Made by a program: the position numbers and the translations under genes
Notes under the pieces: generated by a model
Databases searched by the model: none
Told to the model about the DNA's origin: nothing
The model's input: only the letters and a program-made list of their open reading frames with translations
Shown here: one piece after another, positions 1 through 13,708 of the stretch
How positions within the stretch are numbered: the first letter of the stretch is position 1
Layout: each line of letters begins with the position of its first letter
Assembly (NCBI RefSeq): GCF_028453695.1
Contig: NC_135773.1
Span: 25,035,782 to 25,099,781 of the forward strand
DNA: 64,000 nt
DNA from: Augochlora pura
Lineage: Eukaryota; Arthropoda; Insecta; Hymenoptera; Halictidae
Direction of reading: 5' to 3'

Positions 1-3000
1 GTTAAATGCGCCAGAATTTGCGAATTTCTTCCGCGATATACGATTGTCTGGTTAGATTAAGTTAAAACTGATAACGTTTCTATATTATCACAGCCTCTAT
101 ACACACAGCAACGATACGTGTATATTTCGAAACAAAAGTTGCACAGCAAGTAGATAACAACGTACCAACGGACCGACCCTCGTGCACGCCACTCCCACCC
201 TTATTATTCGACAGCGGATCTTCTTGTATTTATAGCCCGCAGAACCACATACTCGCGGGACTAAACTATTCAGAACCAATAATTTCAGTGTCGCCGCTTG
301 TATCCATGAAAGTGTAAACCCGCATAAACACCTGGGATCTAGAGTGTTATTAATATCCTGCGCATTGCACCGACATTGTCTCCACAGGCAATATTAATAA
401 GTATTCTTGCAAACAGATCGAACGAGAGGCGCGCGCGCGCGTCTGTTCCGCCGTTCGTCTCGTCGCGGGGACACTTTCGAACATAAAGGCAGGAAAAGCG
501 AGCAAAGAAGACGCAACCGAAGAATTGAACTTTAAAAATAACTTTCGCATGACGTTCGAGCGAGGGATGCTGTTTCTTTGTTCGTCGTCCGGGCGAATAA
601 AACGGGGAAACAAAAGTTCCTCGTTAGGAGCGCTGGCTTTTTTATTCAGCGGCGCGTGGAAGTTGAACAATCAAGGCATAAAAAAAAAAAAAAAGAAAAA
701 CAGAAGAACTCGATTCGAAATCAGCGCCAGGCCGCGGGACGAAACTTGTCGCGAGTTTACGGCCGCTTTAGCCGGCACGGTGTGCGCGCGCGCCGCTCTT
801 GTTCGGTCATAAAATAATTGTAGTCGTCGTCTAACCTGCGAAATAATTATCGAACTTTTGTTGCCGGGGACGCGTGAACGGTCCCGCGGGGCTGCGTACT
901 CTCATAATTAAAAACAACTTCGCTCCGGCGTGATTTTATTGTCCGGGGGGACCGGACGCGACACGCATTTTCCGGCCGCCTTTTTTTCTTCTCCATTTCA
1001 CCCGCGAATTTCGGACTTCCGCGCATAATAAATTCCGTCCTCCTTCGCCTATTCGTTCCACGCATGCTTGTGCCGCGCTTTCGCGTGCGTGGGCGAGCGC
1101 GAACCCGCGATGGCGCGAACTAATTAAAAACAAACACCGCGGAGCAATTGTCCCGTGCGCCGCGCACACGAGGACGTCGCCGGACGACCGTGGAAATATA
1201 ACAAATAGAGGAAACGCCGGTCGGGCGAAGTGACAAGCGGTTATTAGCGATGCGAGTCGCGGTGGTTTTTTTTCTTTTTCAAAAATAGATATTGTCCTCG
1301 GGAAATTAATGAAATGAGAATCGGATGATGACCCGCGGTTTACTAGGAACGACTATCCGAGCCGTCGCATAATTTCAGCGGGTTCATAACTTCGGCTTTT
1401 GTCCCGCGTCTCTGCAATCGATTGCGCGCGCGGCTCTACCTTTTGTTCGGACACTTTTGTTTTATTTTTCTGTCGATAAACGTGAATGATCTTCCAACGT
1501 ATCGAGGCTGCGGGCTTTACATGTTTATCTCGTAGGTTCGCGCCCATTCATTATCGTCGCCGAATCTTTATTGCCCGACCATACAAACGATGGGCCACCG
1601 CCGTTCGGTTTCAGCTTCGTTTTTTCCATGGCTCTACTTTTATTACCGTGTTACCGCTATCGGAACGGAGGAGTCACGCTAAAGCAGCACCGCGCTCGTA
1701 AAATTCGCGGTGGCGAGAACTTCTTATTAACCGCAATAAAATTTGCCTCCTTTTACCGTCCGATTCCCAACCTGGTTTTGGGATCGACCGTGTCCGAACT
1801 TATCCCGTTCCCTAATCTTTACTGTCCACTCTCCGACCTTTATCGGATTCTCAGCGACAACTTCTTGGTAACTGATATTTACAACTACAAAGATGCTTTC
1901 ATGGAAAATGATTCGCCAAACTTCTACACTCGAGCAGATATATTATTTTTATAATCTCGTATTATGTTATAATATCTTTATAATTTGTTGCCGGTGACAT
2001 TAAAATACAGGATCAGAATTCGTAGTATAACCGAGCAGGGGACGATTAAAAACTAAGTACCAAATTTAGTATAGAATTCCTTTAACTGGAGCTCCGTTTT
2101 CAAGAAAATCGACTTTAAAGTTTGTTCATCTTTGCGAGGGATTTAACACTTTGCCAATTAACAATTAGAGTACTATTAGATTTATTTTTTGACTGTATCG
2201 ATAAATATAGGTAATCGGGTCTCAAAATTACGAATGCAGACTAAACTAATTGTAAGTTAATATTTCATTGAAAACGAGCACTTAAACCGAGCGTTCGTTA
2301 TTTCCGTTTAGTACGATCAATTGTTATTTTCCGATACGTTTATATTGTGCAATAGAGCCGTACAGCACCTTCGCTAAATAATAACTAAATAATAAAAATT
2401 GCACAAAGTCTAAACGGACACATACTATCTCCCAACTTCTCTTAGATGAGACGAATCGGATGCTTTTAGTGTTCGGTATATTTAATACCAAATATATTAT
2501 GACGACAACATTAAACTGATAACAAAGCACAAATTTCTATTAAACTGTAGCTTCGTAAATTCCATGATAAACCTGTCAGTTCCAGTCCTCCCGTTCTGCA
2601 CCACAAACGAGATCCGCTATTCATCTTTTCATGCAAGCCGAAATCGAAATCTAAGTTTAGAGCAATCGACAACAATATATCCCTTGCAATTTAGATGCGA
2701 AATTCCAATTTGCATGTCAGACAAGGTTTGCCAACGTCTACGAACTCGAGTATATTCTGTTTGGAGATGAACAATTATTCGTAGTATCAGAGTGATCGGT
2801 GCACGCATCAGACAATGATAAACGCCAGGGCTGTAGCACAACTGCCATAATTTAACAAGATTGAAGGCTTCGCATTGCGGGAGGCTTGCGTAGATCTGTC
2901 ACAATTTCTCGTAGTTAATTATTGCTGATCCATGTCCCCCCTCCGCTTGATCTACAGCAATCGTCTCTATATCCTCCGCGGCAATCTGGCTTGGCTTGTC

Positions 3001-3300
3001 CAATCGACACGCAAAAACTAGGACGGAACACGTTCTCTCCGAATGCGAACGTTACGTCAGCCGATCACCGTTCTCCCAGGATACTTTTACTCGAAAATCC
3101 ATCGATATCATCCGCATCGTTTCGATAAAAACAGCAACGCGAATATTGCTTCGAATTACGATACGAAATGACATAACGAGATAAATAAAATCAAAATAGA
3201 AAGAAAAATTTAACGTTGAACTAAATTTTTACGATCGAAATTGTAATTGATGGAGTTCAAAAATTTTTATTTAATTTAATTATATATTAATGGAATCGAA
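1..3300. other. Noncoding stretch, no gene seen
   Basis: No exon, RNA gene or full mobile element could be supported. The first 1.8 kb is relatively GC-rich, with a short GC alternation near 429-442 and an A-rich run at 680-700; the rest is AT-rich. Short open frames here have no protein-like character and none has convincing splice signals. At 3179-3216 a stretch resembles the interior of the element copy at 52337-52533 and may be a fragment of it. A TTAACACTTTGCC string near 2146 resembles the ends of the TTAA-flanked elements seen elsewhere, but no partner end was found. Confidence 0.5.
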
Positions 3301-3310
3301 GTGTTTTAAA

Positions 3311-3370
3311 TATTTTTGGATATATTTAAATATAGTTTTAGGTATTTTTAGATATTTTTAGATATTTTAT
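3311..3370. repeat. AT-rich short tandem repeat
   Basis: Imperfect repeats of a roughly 11-base unit like TATTTTTAGA. Ordinary low-complexity DNA. Confidence 0.6.
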
Positions 3371-3792
3371 ACATTATTAACACCTGGTAAGGCGTTAATA
3401 ATGTCAATAAAACAAGGAGACTGTATCAGTACTCTTAAAATCGAAAATCTTTGCACTGTGAAATATTCCCAGTGAATTTCATCAGAAATGCATGGAATCC
3501 GTAGTCTACTAACGAATAACTACTCCGCGTGGAATAAACCTCGTTGAATCGAGGTTCCTTCGACCCTCGATTGATGGAAAAGAGTAATTTCCCTCGTTCT
3601 CCGGCGTCGGAATACGATTCGCAACGCTAGAATCTCGGCCATCCGATTGAACCGGAGGCGCAGGTGTCGACGACGTCAGCATTAATGCGCCGAATCCTGT
3701 GCAAAGCTCCATTTGGCCAAGAAGATTACAGCTAATACACACGATAAGGATTATAGGACGGGTTCCATTCATAAACTGGAATAACCGGCGCG

Positions 3793-3797
3793 CGAGA

Positions 3798-3829
<32 letters not shown>
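3793..3829. repeat. (GA)n microsatellite
   Basis: Near-perfect GA dinucleotide run. It creates arginine/glutamate or serine/leucine frames that are artefacts. Confidence 0.95.
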
Positions 3830-6438
3830 CGGGTCTACACCAGTGTCAGGAGTCAGGTGCAAGTCCCGTAACCAGATCGTAGCCGTCCCTGGATAATTAA
3901 GCTTCTTTCGCCGGCGTGCCGCGGGCCTCGAGTTCGCGATACAGCATCATCGAACTGTACATCGTTTATTCGCGAATCGTCGAATTAAATGTCGCTGAAC
4001 CGCAAACCGCGATCATCCGTTTATTCGTCCGTTTAGCCCGGCCTTCTTTTCGTTTCTTGAATTGGAATGTTCCTCCGCGCATTTCGCGCACCGTTGCTCC
4101 TCCTTTAAACGGCACCGGGACGCTTTATTTAGACTTTTCCATTTACCGTTCCTCTGTGTCTATTCATTTCTTTATCTTGTTTCTTTCTGCCTTTTATGTT
4201 CCCTCTCTCCGTTTGTACTCGTCTCTATTAGGATTCTGTTCTTGTCGTTTTTCTGCATTTCTCTTTCTCCTCTCTCCTCTCTCTCTGTCTTTATCTACAT
4301 CCCTGTCAGCCTCTACCGACGTCGGGGGTCCGGGCGCTCCTTTTGTCCGCGCACTCGAGGAACACGCCACGGAGATATCCGTTGCTAGTTCGTTAACCGG
4401 ACACAACTTTCTCCTAATTATCAAAGAGCATCCGGGAAGAAGCAGCGCCCCGCCCCCGCCCCGACCTACCCCCGCCGCCGACACGACTCTAATGTAATTA
4501 CCGTTGCGGAAACTAATTCGGTGCAACTGCTCGCTCGTGCATCGCCGTCGATCGCGACTTTGTAATGGAATTTCGAGCGGGCCCGGCTTGTCAAGCCTAT
4601 ACGGAACTATCCGGGTAGCGACCGGCCGATTTGTTTGCACAGACGAGCCGAACGTGACCAGAAATCAGCCAACGATTATTCAACGGATCCGATAGAGCGA
4701 TTTTTACGGTGGCCGTTTCTCTGCCCTCCCCCCTCTCCCCTTTTTTTTCAAACACGGCTTTTGCGCTACCTACCGGACCGATAAAATTTCACCGTCGCCT
4801 CGCAAAGCCTCGTACGTTATTAACACGGTCGGCGAGCGATCGGTCGAGCAAGATTCGATTCAAGAATTTGCGACGCGAGCTGGCACGCCGTTTAAACGTA
4901 CCGCTGGTATTATTCTAATCCCGGCAGATAAAAGCTGGCGGGGTGTTGAGAACGCGAAGCAGTGCTTGGTAAAATTTGTAAGAGAAATATTTCAAGTGCT
5001 ATCTCGAGTAATCGGCCGCGCCGGAGAGGAAATGAAGCGGTGTTTTCCGAGGTGGAGGCGAAGTAAATGAAATATTTTTATTTTCACAATTCCGAGCACG
5101 TTTTACGATATTTTTAGTTCGCGTTGTAAGCTTGAAATTGGTAACTGAGACGATTGAAGAGGGAAGTTGGCGTTAGAATGCAGAAATAATATTTACGAAC
5201 TGAATTTCTTTTTCTTAGAAATTCTCAAGAAATTCTTTCTTGCGATTAAAATAACCTGGCAATTATTTCAAAAGCTGAGTAAAAATTCAATACAATTGTT
5301 AACAATTTACTCGATAATTTCGCAAAGGTAATTAAACATTCAGCTGAGATTTAAACTGAACAATAATCGATATCTAAACAAAGCTGTACCAAAAAAGAAC
5401 GTTATCAGATTTTGTGTTCCACAATCTCGATTAATTATATTTTACCTATGTATAAAGCGGAACGTATTTGATCAAGCCAACGTTGCAACTTCATCACTCA
5501 GAAATGAGTTAATGCATCGCGTAACATGCAAAACAGCCTTATTACCATGAAAAAGAAGGAAACAGGCTAAGCAGATTGATCCAGAGCGAAAGTTTCCCTC
5601 CGGTCTGATCCAGTGTTTATCGCAGAAACGAAATACAAATTTGTTTGTAAATTATGAACGACGGGGCGTGATCGATGGTGCACCGACAGAGATCAAGCGA
5701 AATTTATCTAAACCGGCATCGAGTAATTTATTCGATGTATTATGCCCGCCAGGGCGACATATTGCTACAGCATAGAATTAATTGCCTTTCGACATGGCCG
5801 GGACCGTGACACGTTTAACGATGCATTTATAATAAAGCGTTAATGCGAATACAGCACACAACGTCCGCACCGCGGCCAGAAATCAATTCGTCCTGGAGCA
5901 CTCCGCTAACTTACGTCAGCCGTACGATCCATCAGACAATTAAATCCGTCTGATGGACCTTTTAACGCGTCTGGCCGGCGGACATCTGTTTCCTTCACGG
6001 GGGAGGACACCGCTTTCGGAGCGACTGTTCGCAAGCATCGCTCCACCGTCCACCGATCGTGTTGCCGCTTGTCCTCGATTGGGAATTAGCTGCAGTGCAA
6101 CGGGACTAAGACTCCCATTTTTGTATAAAACCATCGACAATGGAATGCCATCCTTCGTCAGAAAATAAAATAGAATTATATTAGGACCTTGAATAATTAT
6201 TTAAAATATTATCTTCAAGATCAGTTCACTCAAATTATTGCCCATTACTAGACACCACTTTCTCCCATATTTTTGGCAGTAAAAGAATTCCGCGTCGGGA
6301 AAACAATTCAACTTTTGAGGCAATCCTCAATTAATATCACTCCTTAAAGCTTAAAGCTTCTTAAAATGTTTTAAAACTGTTATTTATCGCAACGATATCG
6401 AAAAGTATTGTGCAATAAACTTTAAGCATGAAAATGTC
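3830..6438. other. Noncoding stretch, no gene seen
   Basis: The block at about 3900-4950 is GC-rich with pyrimidine-rich runs (4140-4310). It contains open frames up to 193 codons, but they are rich in Ser, Leu and Arg, overlap on both strands, and look like by-products of composition. 4950-6400 is AT-rich and featureless. No convincing acceptor-frame-donor combination was found. Confidence 0.45.
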
Positions 6439-6501
6439 GCGCGAGTTTCCGTTTGGTGACGGTACTTCGACGGACGGACCTGCCGTAGCGAAAGGGTTAA
6501 A
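6439..6501. repeat. Repeat end shared with 49149-49211
   Basis: About 63 bases align with 49149-49211 in the same orientation, sharing GCGCGAG, GTACTTCGACGGACG and the terminal GAAAGGGTTAAAG. The AAGGGTTAA terminus matches the general end pattern of the TTAA-flanked elements in this window, so this is probably the right end of another family in that group. No left end was identified. Confidence 0.6.
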
Positions 6502-9063
6502 GGGTCTACCTTTTTCGCGTGACTGTATACACACTGTCTTGCTTCATGTCAACATTATTCGGTAAGAAATTGAAGTATTTTTAGAATTTCAAGGAGCATC
6601 GATCTTTGTCCGCAGAGCAATGAAAATCGACCACCGCGCGTCGTTTCCCGAATACAGTGCCCTCGTAAAACTCGAACAGTTTCGTGTCCAGGGCCGTGAA
6701 GATTCACCGTGTCGCAGGAGAGGGAGGGGAGGGGGGACGGGGACGACGTCGCCATTCGCCGGTCACCGACACCGCGCTCACGATACAAAACATGTTCCGC
6801 CGGTATTACTTGCGCAAGTTCGGATATATTACCCGGCCGGGTTAATTGATTCAAATTTGCATGTATACGCCGAATGCACTCCGCAACGTAACGACACCGG
6901 GACGACCAGTTCTTCCGTCCGCGACCCAATTCGGAATAGCCGGCCCCCCGATAGCCCGGTCGGCCCGTGATATTATTAGAGGGCTTAGCTCGCCCGCATC
7001 TCCGTACTTTTCCATTACCAGGGATTTCCCTGTCACGTGTATGTCCGAACGATATTACCATTAACGGGGGGAGGAGGAGGGGGGGCAGCAACTTTTATCC
7101 GAGGGACGACCGCCGTCGTACTGCGCGCCGTTACATCACGTGAAATAAAACGTCAGGTCCGTTCAATTATTCCGGGTAACGCGCGAGCACGGATTACAGT
7201 CGCTAGCAAAAGTATTCTTTCCCCCACTGGTCGCATGATAGTTTATTTTTTTTTTTTTGGTTAAATTTCTAGTTAATAGAATCACGAATATATCGGCGGC
7301 GTTTCCGATACCCTGATCCACCCGCGCAGTTTGCCGTGCCGTGGTTCCAATTGAACGGCTGAAGGACCGGAAGATTTTTGCACAATTAGCAAATTGCGCT
7401 ATCGCGTCTCATGATACTTGTTTGCATTGTAAATTGTATAAGTACATCGTATTAGAAAATTTCCATTAATGTTCCATGAATGTATATTTCTTCTAAAGAA
7501 AACTAATAAATTATTTCAAGAGGAATAACTCGAATAGTATGATTAATATTTTCTCTCCTCGGTGCAAGAATGAAAGAACATGTTTTATGGCTGAACTACC
7601 GCTGCTTTTCTTCGGGAAAGAAATTCTTTGTAAAGTGTAGTTGCTTTCTTTGAAGTGCTCCCGTTTATTTACGACTTCTAAGAGCTACTCCACCATTGCA
7701 ACTAGTTTCTTACGCAGCTCGTCGATTTTTATATCGTGTATTTCTTTTTTGCATTTAGATAGTTAATTCAGAACCTCTTGAATCTAAATTGTTTCTTATA
7801 TTTGGGACAAATTTGTATTTATCATGATGACCGAAAATAGTTGCATGTTTTTCTATTGTCTGTGGATAATACCGTTGCTGAAATTGATTAAAACAATTGA
7901 ATAGATGAAATTTAAGGTAGCAAAAATGTTGAAACAATTTAAAACTGTTATTGTAGCATTTCAAATGTATTGAAATTCCCATTTCTTGAAATCGACCTAG
8001 AAAAATTTCATTTTTTCTACAAATACTACGCTGTGTAATAGCAATTAATTTTATATGGTTTCACTGTAATTATATTGCGGGAACTCTCGCGCAGCATTGG
8101 GATCTATAACACCGTTTCGCTCCAATTCGATAGGATAATTACGAAAACCGTTGTACGACACTGTACTGGATACGCGATACGATGTTTAACAATTAAATTA
8201 CCATAAAATACTAACGGGAAGAAGTAATGAGTTAAATTTAACTAAATTAAGTTTACATTAAATGAAAATAACATTTTCTACCCCTTTCTCGTTTTGCATT
8301 ACACATACATTTGTATTTCTAATAAAAATTGAATTGGTTATATGTAATTTAAAAAAGTGCTTGTTTTTAATAGTAGTTTCGGTACGTTACCCCCTCTCCC
8401 CTTACATACTGGCTGTGCGTCTCACATCACTCGGTTTCATGCAATACCGAATCTTTTATCAACCAATCTACCATGTTACAGAAGGGTCGCCCGTATTTTC
8501 AAATTGGAACACAATTTATCGAACCATCGCTAAACGATAAATTCGACAAACGCATTGAAATAATGCGACAACCGCGCGTGTAACACAATACCTAGCGGAA
8601 TATTAACAGGAATAACAGTAATCAATTTTATCGTAGTATTTTCAGATTGCCGCATACCGGCGAGCTTTACCGGGATTAGTTCTGGCGTCAGATTACACAC
8701 TTTTGCGCCACAATGTACACGTAAATGCGCGCTGCGGATATCCACGCGGGTCTAGAAAGCTGGCCGCGCAGCATCTGCGTCCAATTACACGACCATCCGA
8801 ATATCCACGAAACCGGATAAAACACCGGCCGACCTATCAGGAATACTGTAATTCCGTGCACGTCCGCCGCGTCCAAATTTCCCGCGAAAAAACACGACGG
8901 TGTCCTTATCTCGCGGCAACACTCGCTCCGCTTAACACACATGCATATTCATATACACACGGAGCTCCGAACGAAGAATAAGACAGCCGACATGTTTCGT
9001 AATTGTTTATACGTAAGCGTCGGAAACCTTCGCTTTATACACATTGCATACAGGGCGTGTCAT
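6502..9063. other. Noncoding stretch, no gene seen
   Basis: Contains a G-rich run (7067-7085), a poly-T run near 7248-7258 and AT-rich sequence. The frames at 6555-7091 overlap on both strands and are GC-driven. Nothing else is supported. Confidence 0.45.
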
Positions 9064-9357
9064 TTAACTCTTTCACATTTAATTTTTCTGATAAAAATTT
9101 TCAATATGTTATTCTATTTTTATTGAGTTATAAGAACACATTTTCTTACGCGTAAGTGTATACTTAAATTGCGAAACAGAATAATTAATAAAACCACTCA
9201 TTCTTAGTAACATTCTTTCATTCTTAGATTCATACTAACAGTTTCATTTGCAACCATTTTTCTAACTCCAAACTTTGTTGCTATAAAAATTATTTTAAAG
9301 GGTGACAGAACAATTTTAGCGGTGCCTCAGAGTCACCGCTCGAGTGCAAAGGGTTAA
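9064..9357. mobile_element. TTAA-flanked miniature element, family A (probable, divergent left end)
   Basis: The right end reads CTCGAGTGCAAAGGG followed by TTAA. The preceding interior (about 9270-9340) aligns with the copy at 56306-56539, including GGTGCC just inside the end. The left end (TTAACTCTTTCACAT) matches only weakly, so that boundary is inferred. Known biology: piggyBac-type transposons duplicate TTAA on insertion and often have ends starting CCC. No transposase is encoded. Confidence 0.55.
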
Positions 9358-10217
9358 ATCTAAGTTGCATGCCGGATGTTAGCCAAAAGTTCTAAGCTCG
9401 AAAATAACCGTCTAGGTAAGTCCGTGCCATAAAGAATATTAGCGCTGGTCGCTAACAAGCACTCTAACAACATCGAAAGAAACAAAAGGAGAGAAAATTG
9501 TCGGCGCATCGGCCGCCATTAGGTTGACAGTCGAACGCGAGAACGTCCGCGAAGGCGAGAGATAAAGGCAGCGCAGCGCAATCATTATTGGCCGTCGGGC
9601 GTCCACCACGACGGGGCGAAAATGGAATTTTTTTTACGGCTGGCCGACACCTGCGGGGTCACTTTTCCCGCGCGCAAAAAGACGAGCGGAACCCGTCGGA
9701 AGAAAATGAAAAGCATCGCTCCTCTATTGCGCCACTTTTGCAAACGACCCACTGCCGAGTGATTTAAAACGCCGGGCACAGAGGGCACCTTCGCAAACGA
9801 GTTATTGGTGTGAAAAGTTCCCCTGCCACCGAGAGAACTTTCCTACCGTTCTTTTTGTCTTTCGTTCTATCCGCGGCCGCGCTTCCCGCGATCGATGCTC
9901 GCCACGTTTATCGTTCTCCGCCGATTATTTACACAGCTTCGGCGATCCCCTCGGCAACGAGTTTACGAGCGTGATGAGCGAGCGGATGGTATCGGTAGTC
10001 TATCGGATCTTTATGCAACATAAAATTCCTTTCGCGCTGTTCACACAGCGGAGTTGATGCAGACGTCGCGTCGTCTGCCGATCGTTTTGGAGCTGCCGAC
10101 CGTTTTGGACCAGCCGAACACGTTGCCGGCTGGTACGTAAAATACGTTGCGCGAAAAATAAGATCGTACTGTTGTGCCGTGAGGAGAAGGAAAAGGATCT
10201 CTCGAGACTCCATAGTC
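9358..10217. other. Noncoding stretch, no gene seen
   Basis: A donor-like string CTAG|GTAAGT occurs near 9413 on +, but no acceptor or protein-like frame precedes it. 9480-9900 is CpG-rich. Frames here are unconvincing. Confidence 0.4.
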
Positions 10218-10246
10218 TTCCGTGCTAGTCCTTGACTAGCACGGAA
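10218..10246. other. Perfect 13-bp hairpin with 3-base loop
   Basis: TTCCGTGCTAGTC, CTT, then the exact reverse complement GACTAGCACGGAA. A perfect stem of this length with so short a loop is unlikely by chance at a given site. It is too short for a microRNA precursor as it stands. Function unknown. Confidence 0.8.
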
Positions 10247-11704
10247 ACAATTAAAAAGTTTAAAAATCGGCGCAGCCACGGTTTCATTGCCCGCCACCCG
10301 TGTCTTTTATTTAATTAGAGATAATTTTCAATCTGGAATATTGTCACGTAAATACAAATATTCCGGAAACGTTACCCAGAAAACTGCTCAACTAAAAGTT
10401 GTCGAACGAAATTATGAAAACGGATATGAAATGAAAATATACTTCGTTTCGGAACAATTGAAACAAGTCGAAAATAATATCGTCCGTGTTGGTGTTCCTT
10501 TTATCATAAATACACAAAATCCGCGGCCTGGTAGGAACAATTTTATTCGTTGGAAATGGTTCACGGGACTCAGAGATCGTCCTCGTTGTCCTAAAACGAA
10601 AAGCTGCGTATTATCCGTTTGATGGCGTAGCCATTTTAAAGATGAAAACGCTATGCATTTTATACGAAACATTTTCAGAAAACTTTAATTAGAACGGGTA
10701 TACATATTTTTCGATACAATGCCGGGCGCGTTGCGAGAAACCTATTGCGCTAGCCTTTACAAACGGGCGAGTGTATGGATGATCTAGGAAAATTTTTGTT
10801 TGTTGCTTATCCGAAACGAATGTTTCGAAAATAAGTATTCTTCGACACGATTTGATCGGACGTCATTTGAATTATCCGTTCCTTTCATAGTATGAACAAA
10901 TGCATAACTGCAAAATTTATCTATTTATTTATTTATTTATTTATATTACACCACTTTCATAATCGATGATTATGCAATTTCATTTACCGACCAATTTTAA
11001 ATTGTACAAAACAAGGAAACTTAAAAAATTAGACACGGACTAGTTATACGTAAAAAATTTACATTAAATTAAGCATGAATTACGTGATATCTCATATTTT
11101 TTCTTCTAAAAATGGACTTACGCCACTATCAAAATAAACGATCGAAATGTCCGTTCTAAACAGGAATCTCATCGGGGCAGAATAGGTCGCATCGATGGCT
11201 CGTATAAAAACACGTCATAGCGCTCAATTGGAATTGCAATTATCGAAATGACCAACCTGAAAGCGTGCGGATCCTCCACGGTGCGGCAGAAATAACCGTG
11301 ATCAATGTAATTAATTACCTATCATTCAGGGCTTCGATAGCAAATGCGTCGTTAACAGTATCTCTAGAAACATCGAGGTATCGTCCGACGAATTCACCCT
11401 TTGCCAGCTATCACAGCTAGGCTGGTGCATTATATTAATTCAATTTGGTTAGAGTTCCGCGTTCCGCACGCCGGAACGATTATCATCGGCGATCAGTAAT
11501 AATGCTAGATTAGTGGTTATTAAAGGCACTAGCGATTTCCGCATTCAATTAACGTTATAATTACCGCCTCGCGCAGGAATGCTGCGGGATGTCAGCGTAG
11601 CTGACAATTTCTCGTTCGGCCTACAGCGTTGCGTAGTCCGCGCAGTATCCGACGCGCGAACGTCGTTATTCGGCTGATTAGGCAACGAGACGCGCAGTTC
11701 GTTC
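10247..11704. other. Noncoding stretch, no gene seen
   Basis: Includes an (ATTT)n run at about 10919-10944. A 111-codon frame at 10287-10622 (+) has no recognisable domain and no good splice signals. At 11109-11143 about 35 bases resemble the ends at 57448-57480 and 62945-62980 (family E), so a fragment of that family is likely. Confidence 0.4.
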
Positions 11705-11804
11705 NNNNNNNNNNNNNNNNNNNNNNNNNNNNNNNNNNNNNNNNNNNNNNNNNNNNNNNNNNNNNNNNNNNNNNNNNNNNNNNNNNNNNNNNNNNNNNNN
11801 NNNN
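11705..11804. other. Assembly gap (100 N)
   Basis: Exactly 100 N, the usual placeholder for a gap of unknown size. Frames spanning it are meaningless. Confidence 0.99.
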
Positions 11805-13187
11805 GTTTATCGTATGCAACAACTAGGTATGTTGTTCCTTTGGTTTATTTGTATCTTATACCTTATATTACAATTAACCATGAAAATTTGAATGCTGCAA
11901 GATTGTAGTAGTGTAAGTCAAATTTTCGAAAATTGTGATTTAAGCCTCAAAACGTAATAATATCAAAATGTTAAAAAAAAACAAGTGAAATCAATTTTAA
12001 AGTTGCTGTAATTTAAATTAATTCTAAATTATCTTAACAATCGCTTAGCCCTATCTAATATTTGCTACGAAAAGGAACGCAATATAATTTCATATATTCT
12101 GTCAATTAAATAATGTAAATGCGATAGTATGAAACGAATATGTCTCGTGGTAATTAGTACAAGTTTTCAAGATCGGAGTAACAACATTTATAACATTAGT
12201 TTAAACCATTTCCTTCATTAACATGACTTATTTCAGAGATGACTGGAGATTGCTATGTAATTTTTTAAATATATCAACCGGCGAAATGTTATAAACGAAG
12301 CTGTAATTACCAGATTAATCTGAAACGCGAAATGATCGTATCTCTCGCATTGATGTTCATTACTCCATAATTATAAATTTGGTAATTACACGTCGCCTCG
12401 GTTAAATATCAACAATGCGGTATCACTTTTATCGTAGGATCGAACAGAATAATGTATTTATGAACATAATATGCAATAATTCGCCCATAGTTCCCATTCA
12501 TTCGGTGGGTACAATCAGCTAAAGCATCCTGCGAGACCGGTTTTCTCCGCGCGTGCCAGCTTATAAAATAACGAAAATCCCTGGAGGCATTCGCGTCACA
12601 CCGATATCCCATTAATTCGTAAAACTATAACGAGACGTATCAATTTGAGTCGTCGTGCACGCCCGTTGTGCAACAAGTGAATTTTGAAAACAATCCACCC
12701 GAATGGTTACTAATGACAAACGACCGTTGTTGGGGTTTCGCCACGAGCAAACAGTTTTCTGATTTCCGTGTACCGAATTACATATCTCGTTATTTCGCAA
12801 AGGAGTATATTCGATGTTAGATAGCCTGTCACGAATTCACGGTATTAACGCTTTGCCGTCCCGGACGTTTCGTACAAATTTCTTCAAATATTAATAATTT
12901 CAAAAGACTAATATTCCTTATTCATTTCAAGCGAAGACAAAAGTAGAATTCATGCGAGGAAAGACCACTTAATTTTTCTGAAAATTGTGCAGTAATTTGA
13001 ATCCATTGTATACAAGGTATCTCAATATTCATAGAGGAAAAGAAACAAGTAGAAGATATATTATATAACTTTTTTCACATGAAAATTCATCCGCGAATAA
13101 AAGTTGAAGTGGAAGCGGTTAGCCATGAACAGACATATCTATCGTAAGCTACACGATCAGGTGTTTTCTTGGAAACGGAGCCTTGTA
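11805..13187. other. Noncoding stretch, no gene seen
   Basis: AT-rich. A solo end-like string TTAACGCTTTGCCGTCCC starts at 12845 and may be a remnant of the family at 38340-38574. Otherwise nothing recognisable. Confidence 0.45.
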
Positions 13188-13430
13188 TTAACCCATTGCA
13201 CTATGATTCCTTTTTCATGCTGTGTTAATTAGCATTTATTCGTTCTTAACACTTTCTTTAATAAATTATTTTTGTTTCTTCTATTGCCTTTATTTGCTGT
13301 CATTTCTGTGCTTTGATAACAGAAGAATGAAATCTGGCTTCGATTTGAAATAAATTAGCAATATTCGTATTTAGTAGATCATAAAATCTTTCTCGCGAGT
13401 CTGGCTCGTTATTATAGTGCAAAGGGTTAA
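13188..13430. mobile_element. TTAA-flanked miniature element, family A-like (243 bp)
   Basis: Begins TTAACCCATTGCACTAT and ends ATAGTGCAAAGGGTTAA, giving terminal inverted repeats of about 17 bases with one mismatch, each bounded by TTAA. The interior near 13328-13385 aligns with about 49930-49990, showing a dispersed family. No open frame of note, so non-autonomous. TTAA flanks and CCC-starting ends fit a piggyBac-type mobiliser; this is inference from family knowledge. Confidence 0.8.
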
Positions 13431-13708
13431 ATATCTTATTACATACTTCTTCATCCACTTTACACTTTCTTTATATTTAACGAGTGTCTCGCACCTTATC
13501 CAAGCGAAATTGGATTATTTCTGTTTAGGAAGCTGATTAACAGTATATTTGTAATTGAACGCTCTCGGGAGGGTTCGGTGCTAATTGCAAGCAATAATTT
13601 TATCTACAATTACAACAGATTGTCGCTCTAACAAAGCAAACGGCAGACGGCGACAAGTGTCAAACAGTCAAGGCAAGCCAGGGGCTCTGGGTTCGAAAAT
13701 GCTAGAGC

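Noticed and set aside
11592..11826. Open frames spanning the N run
   Set aside because: They exist only because N codons contain no stops.
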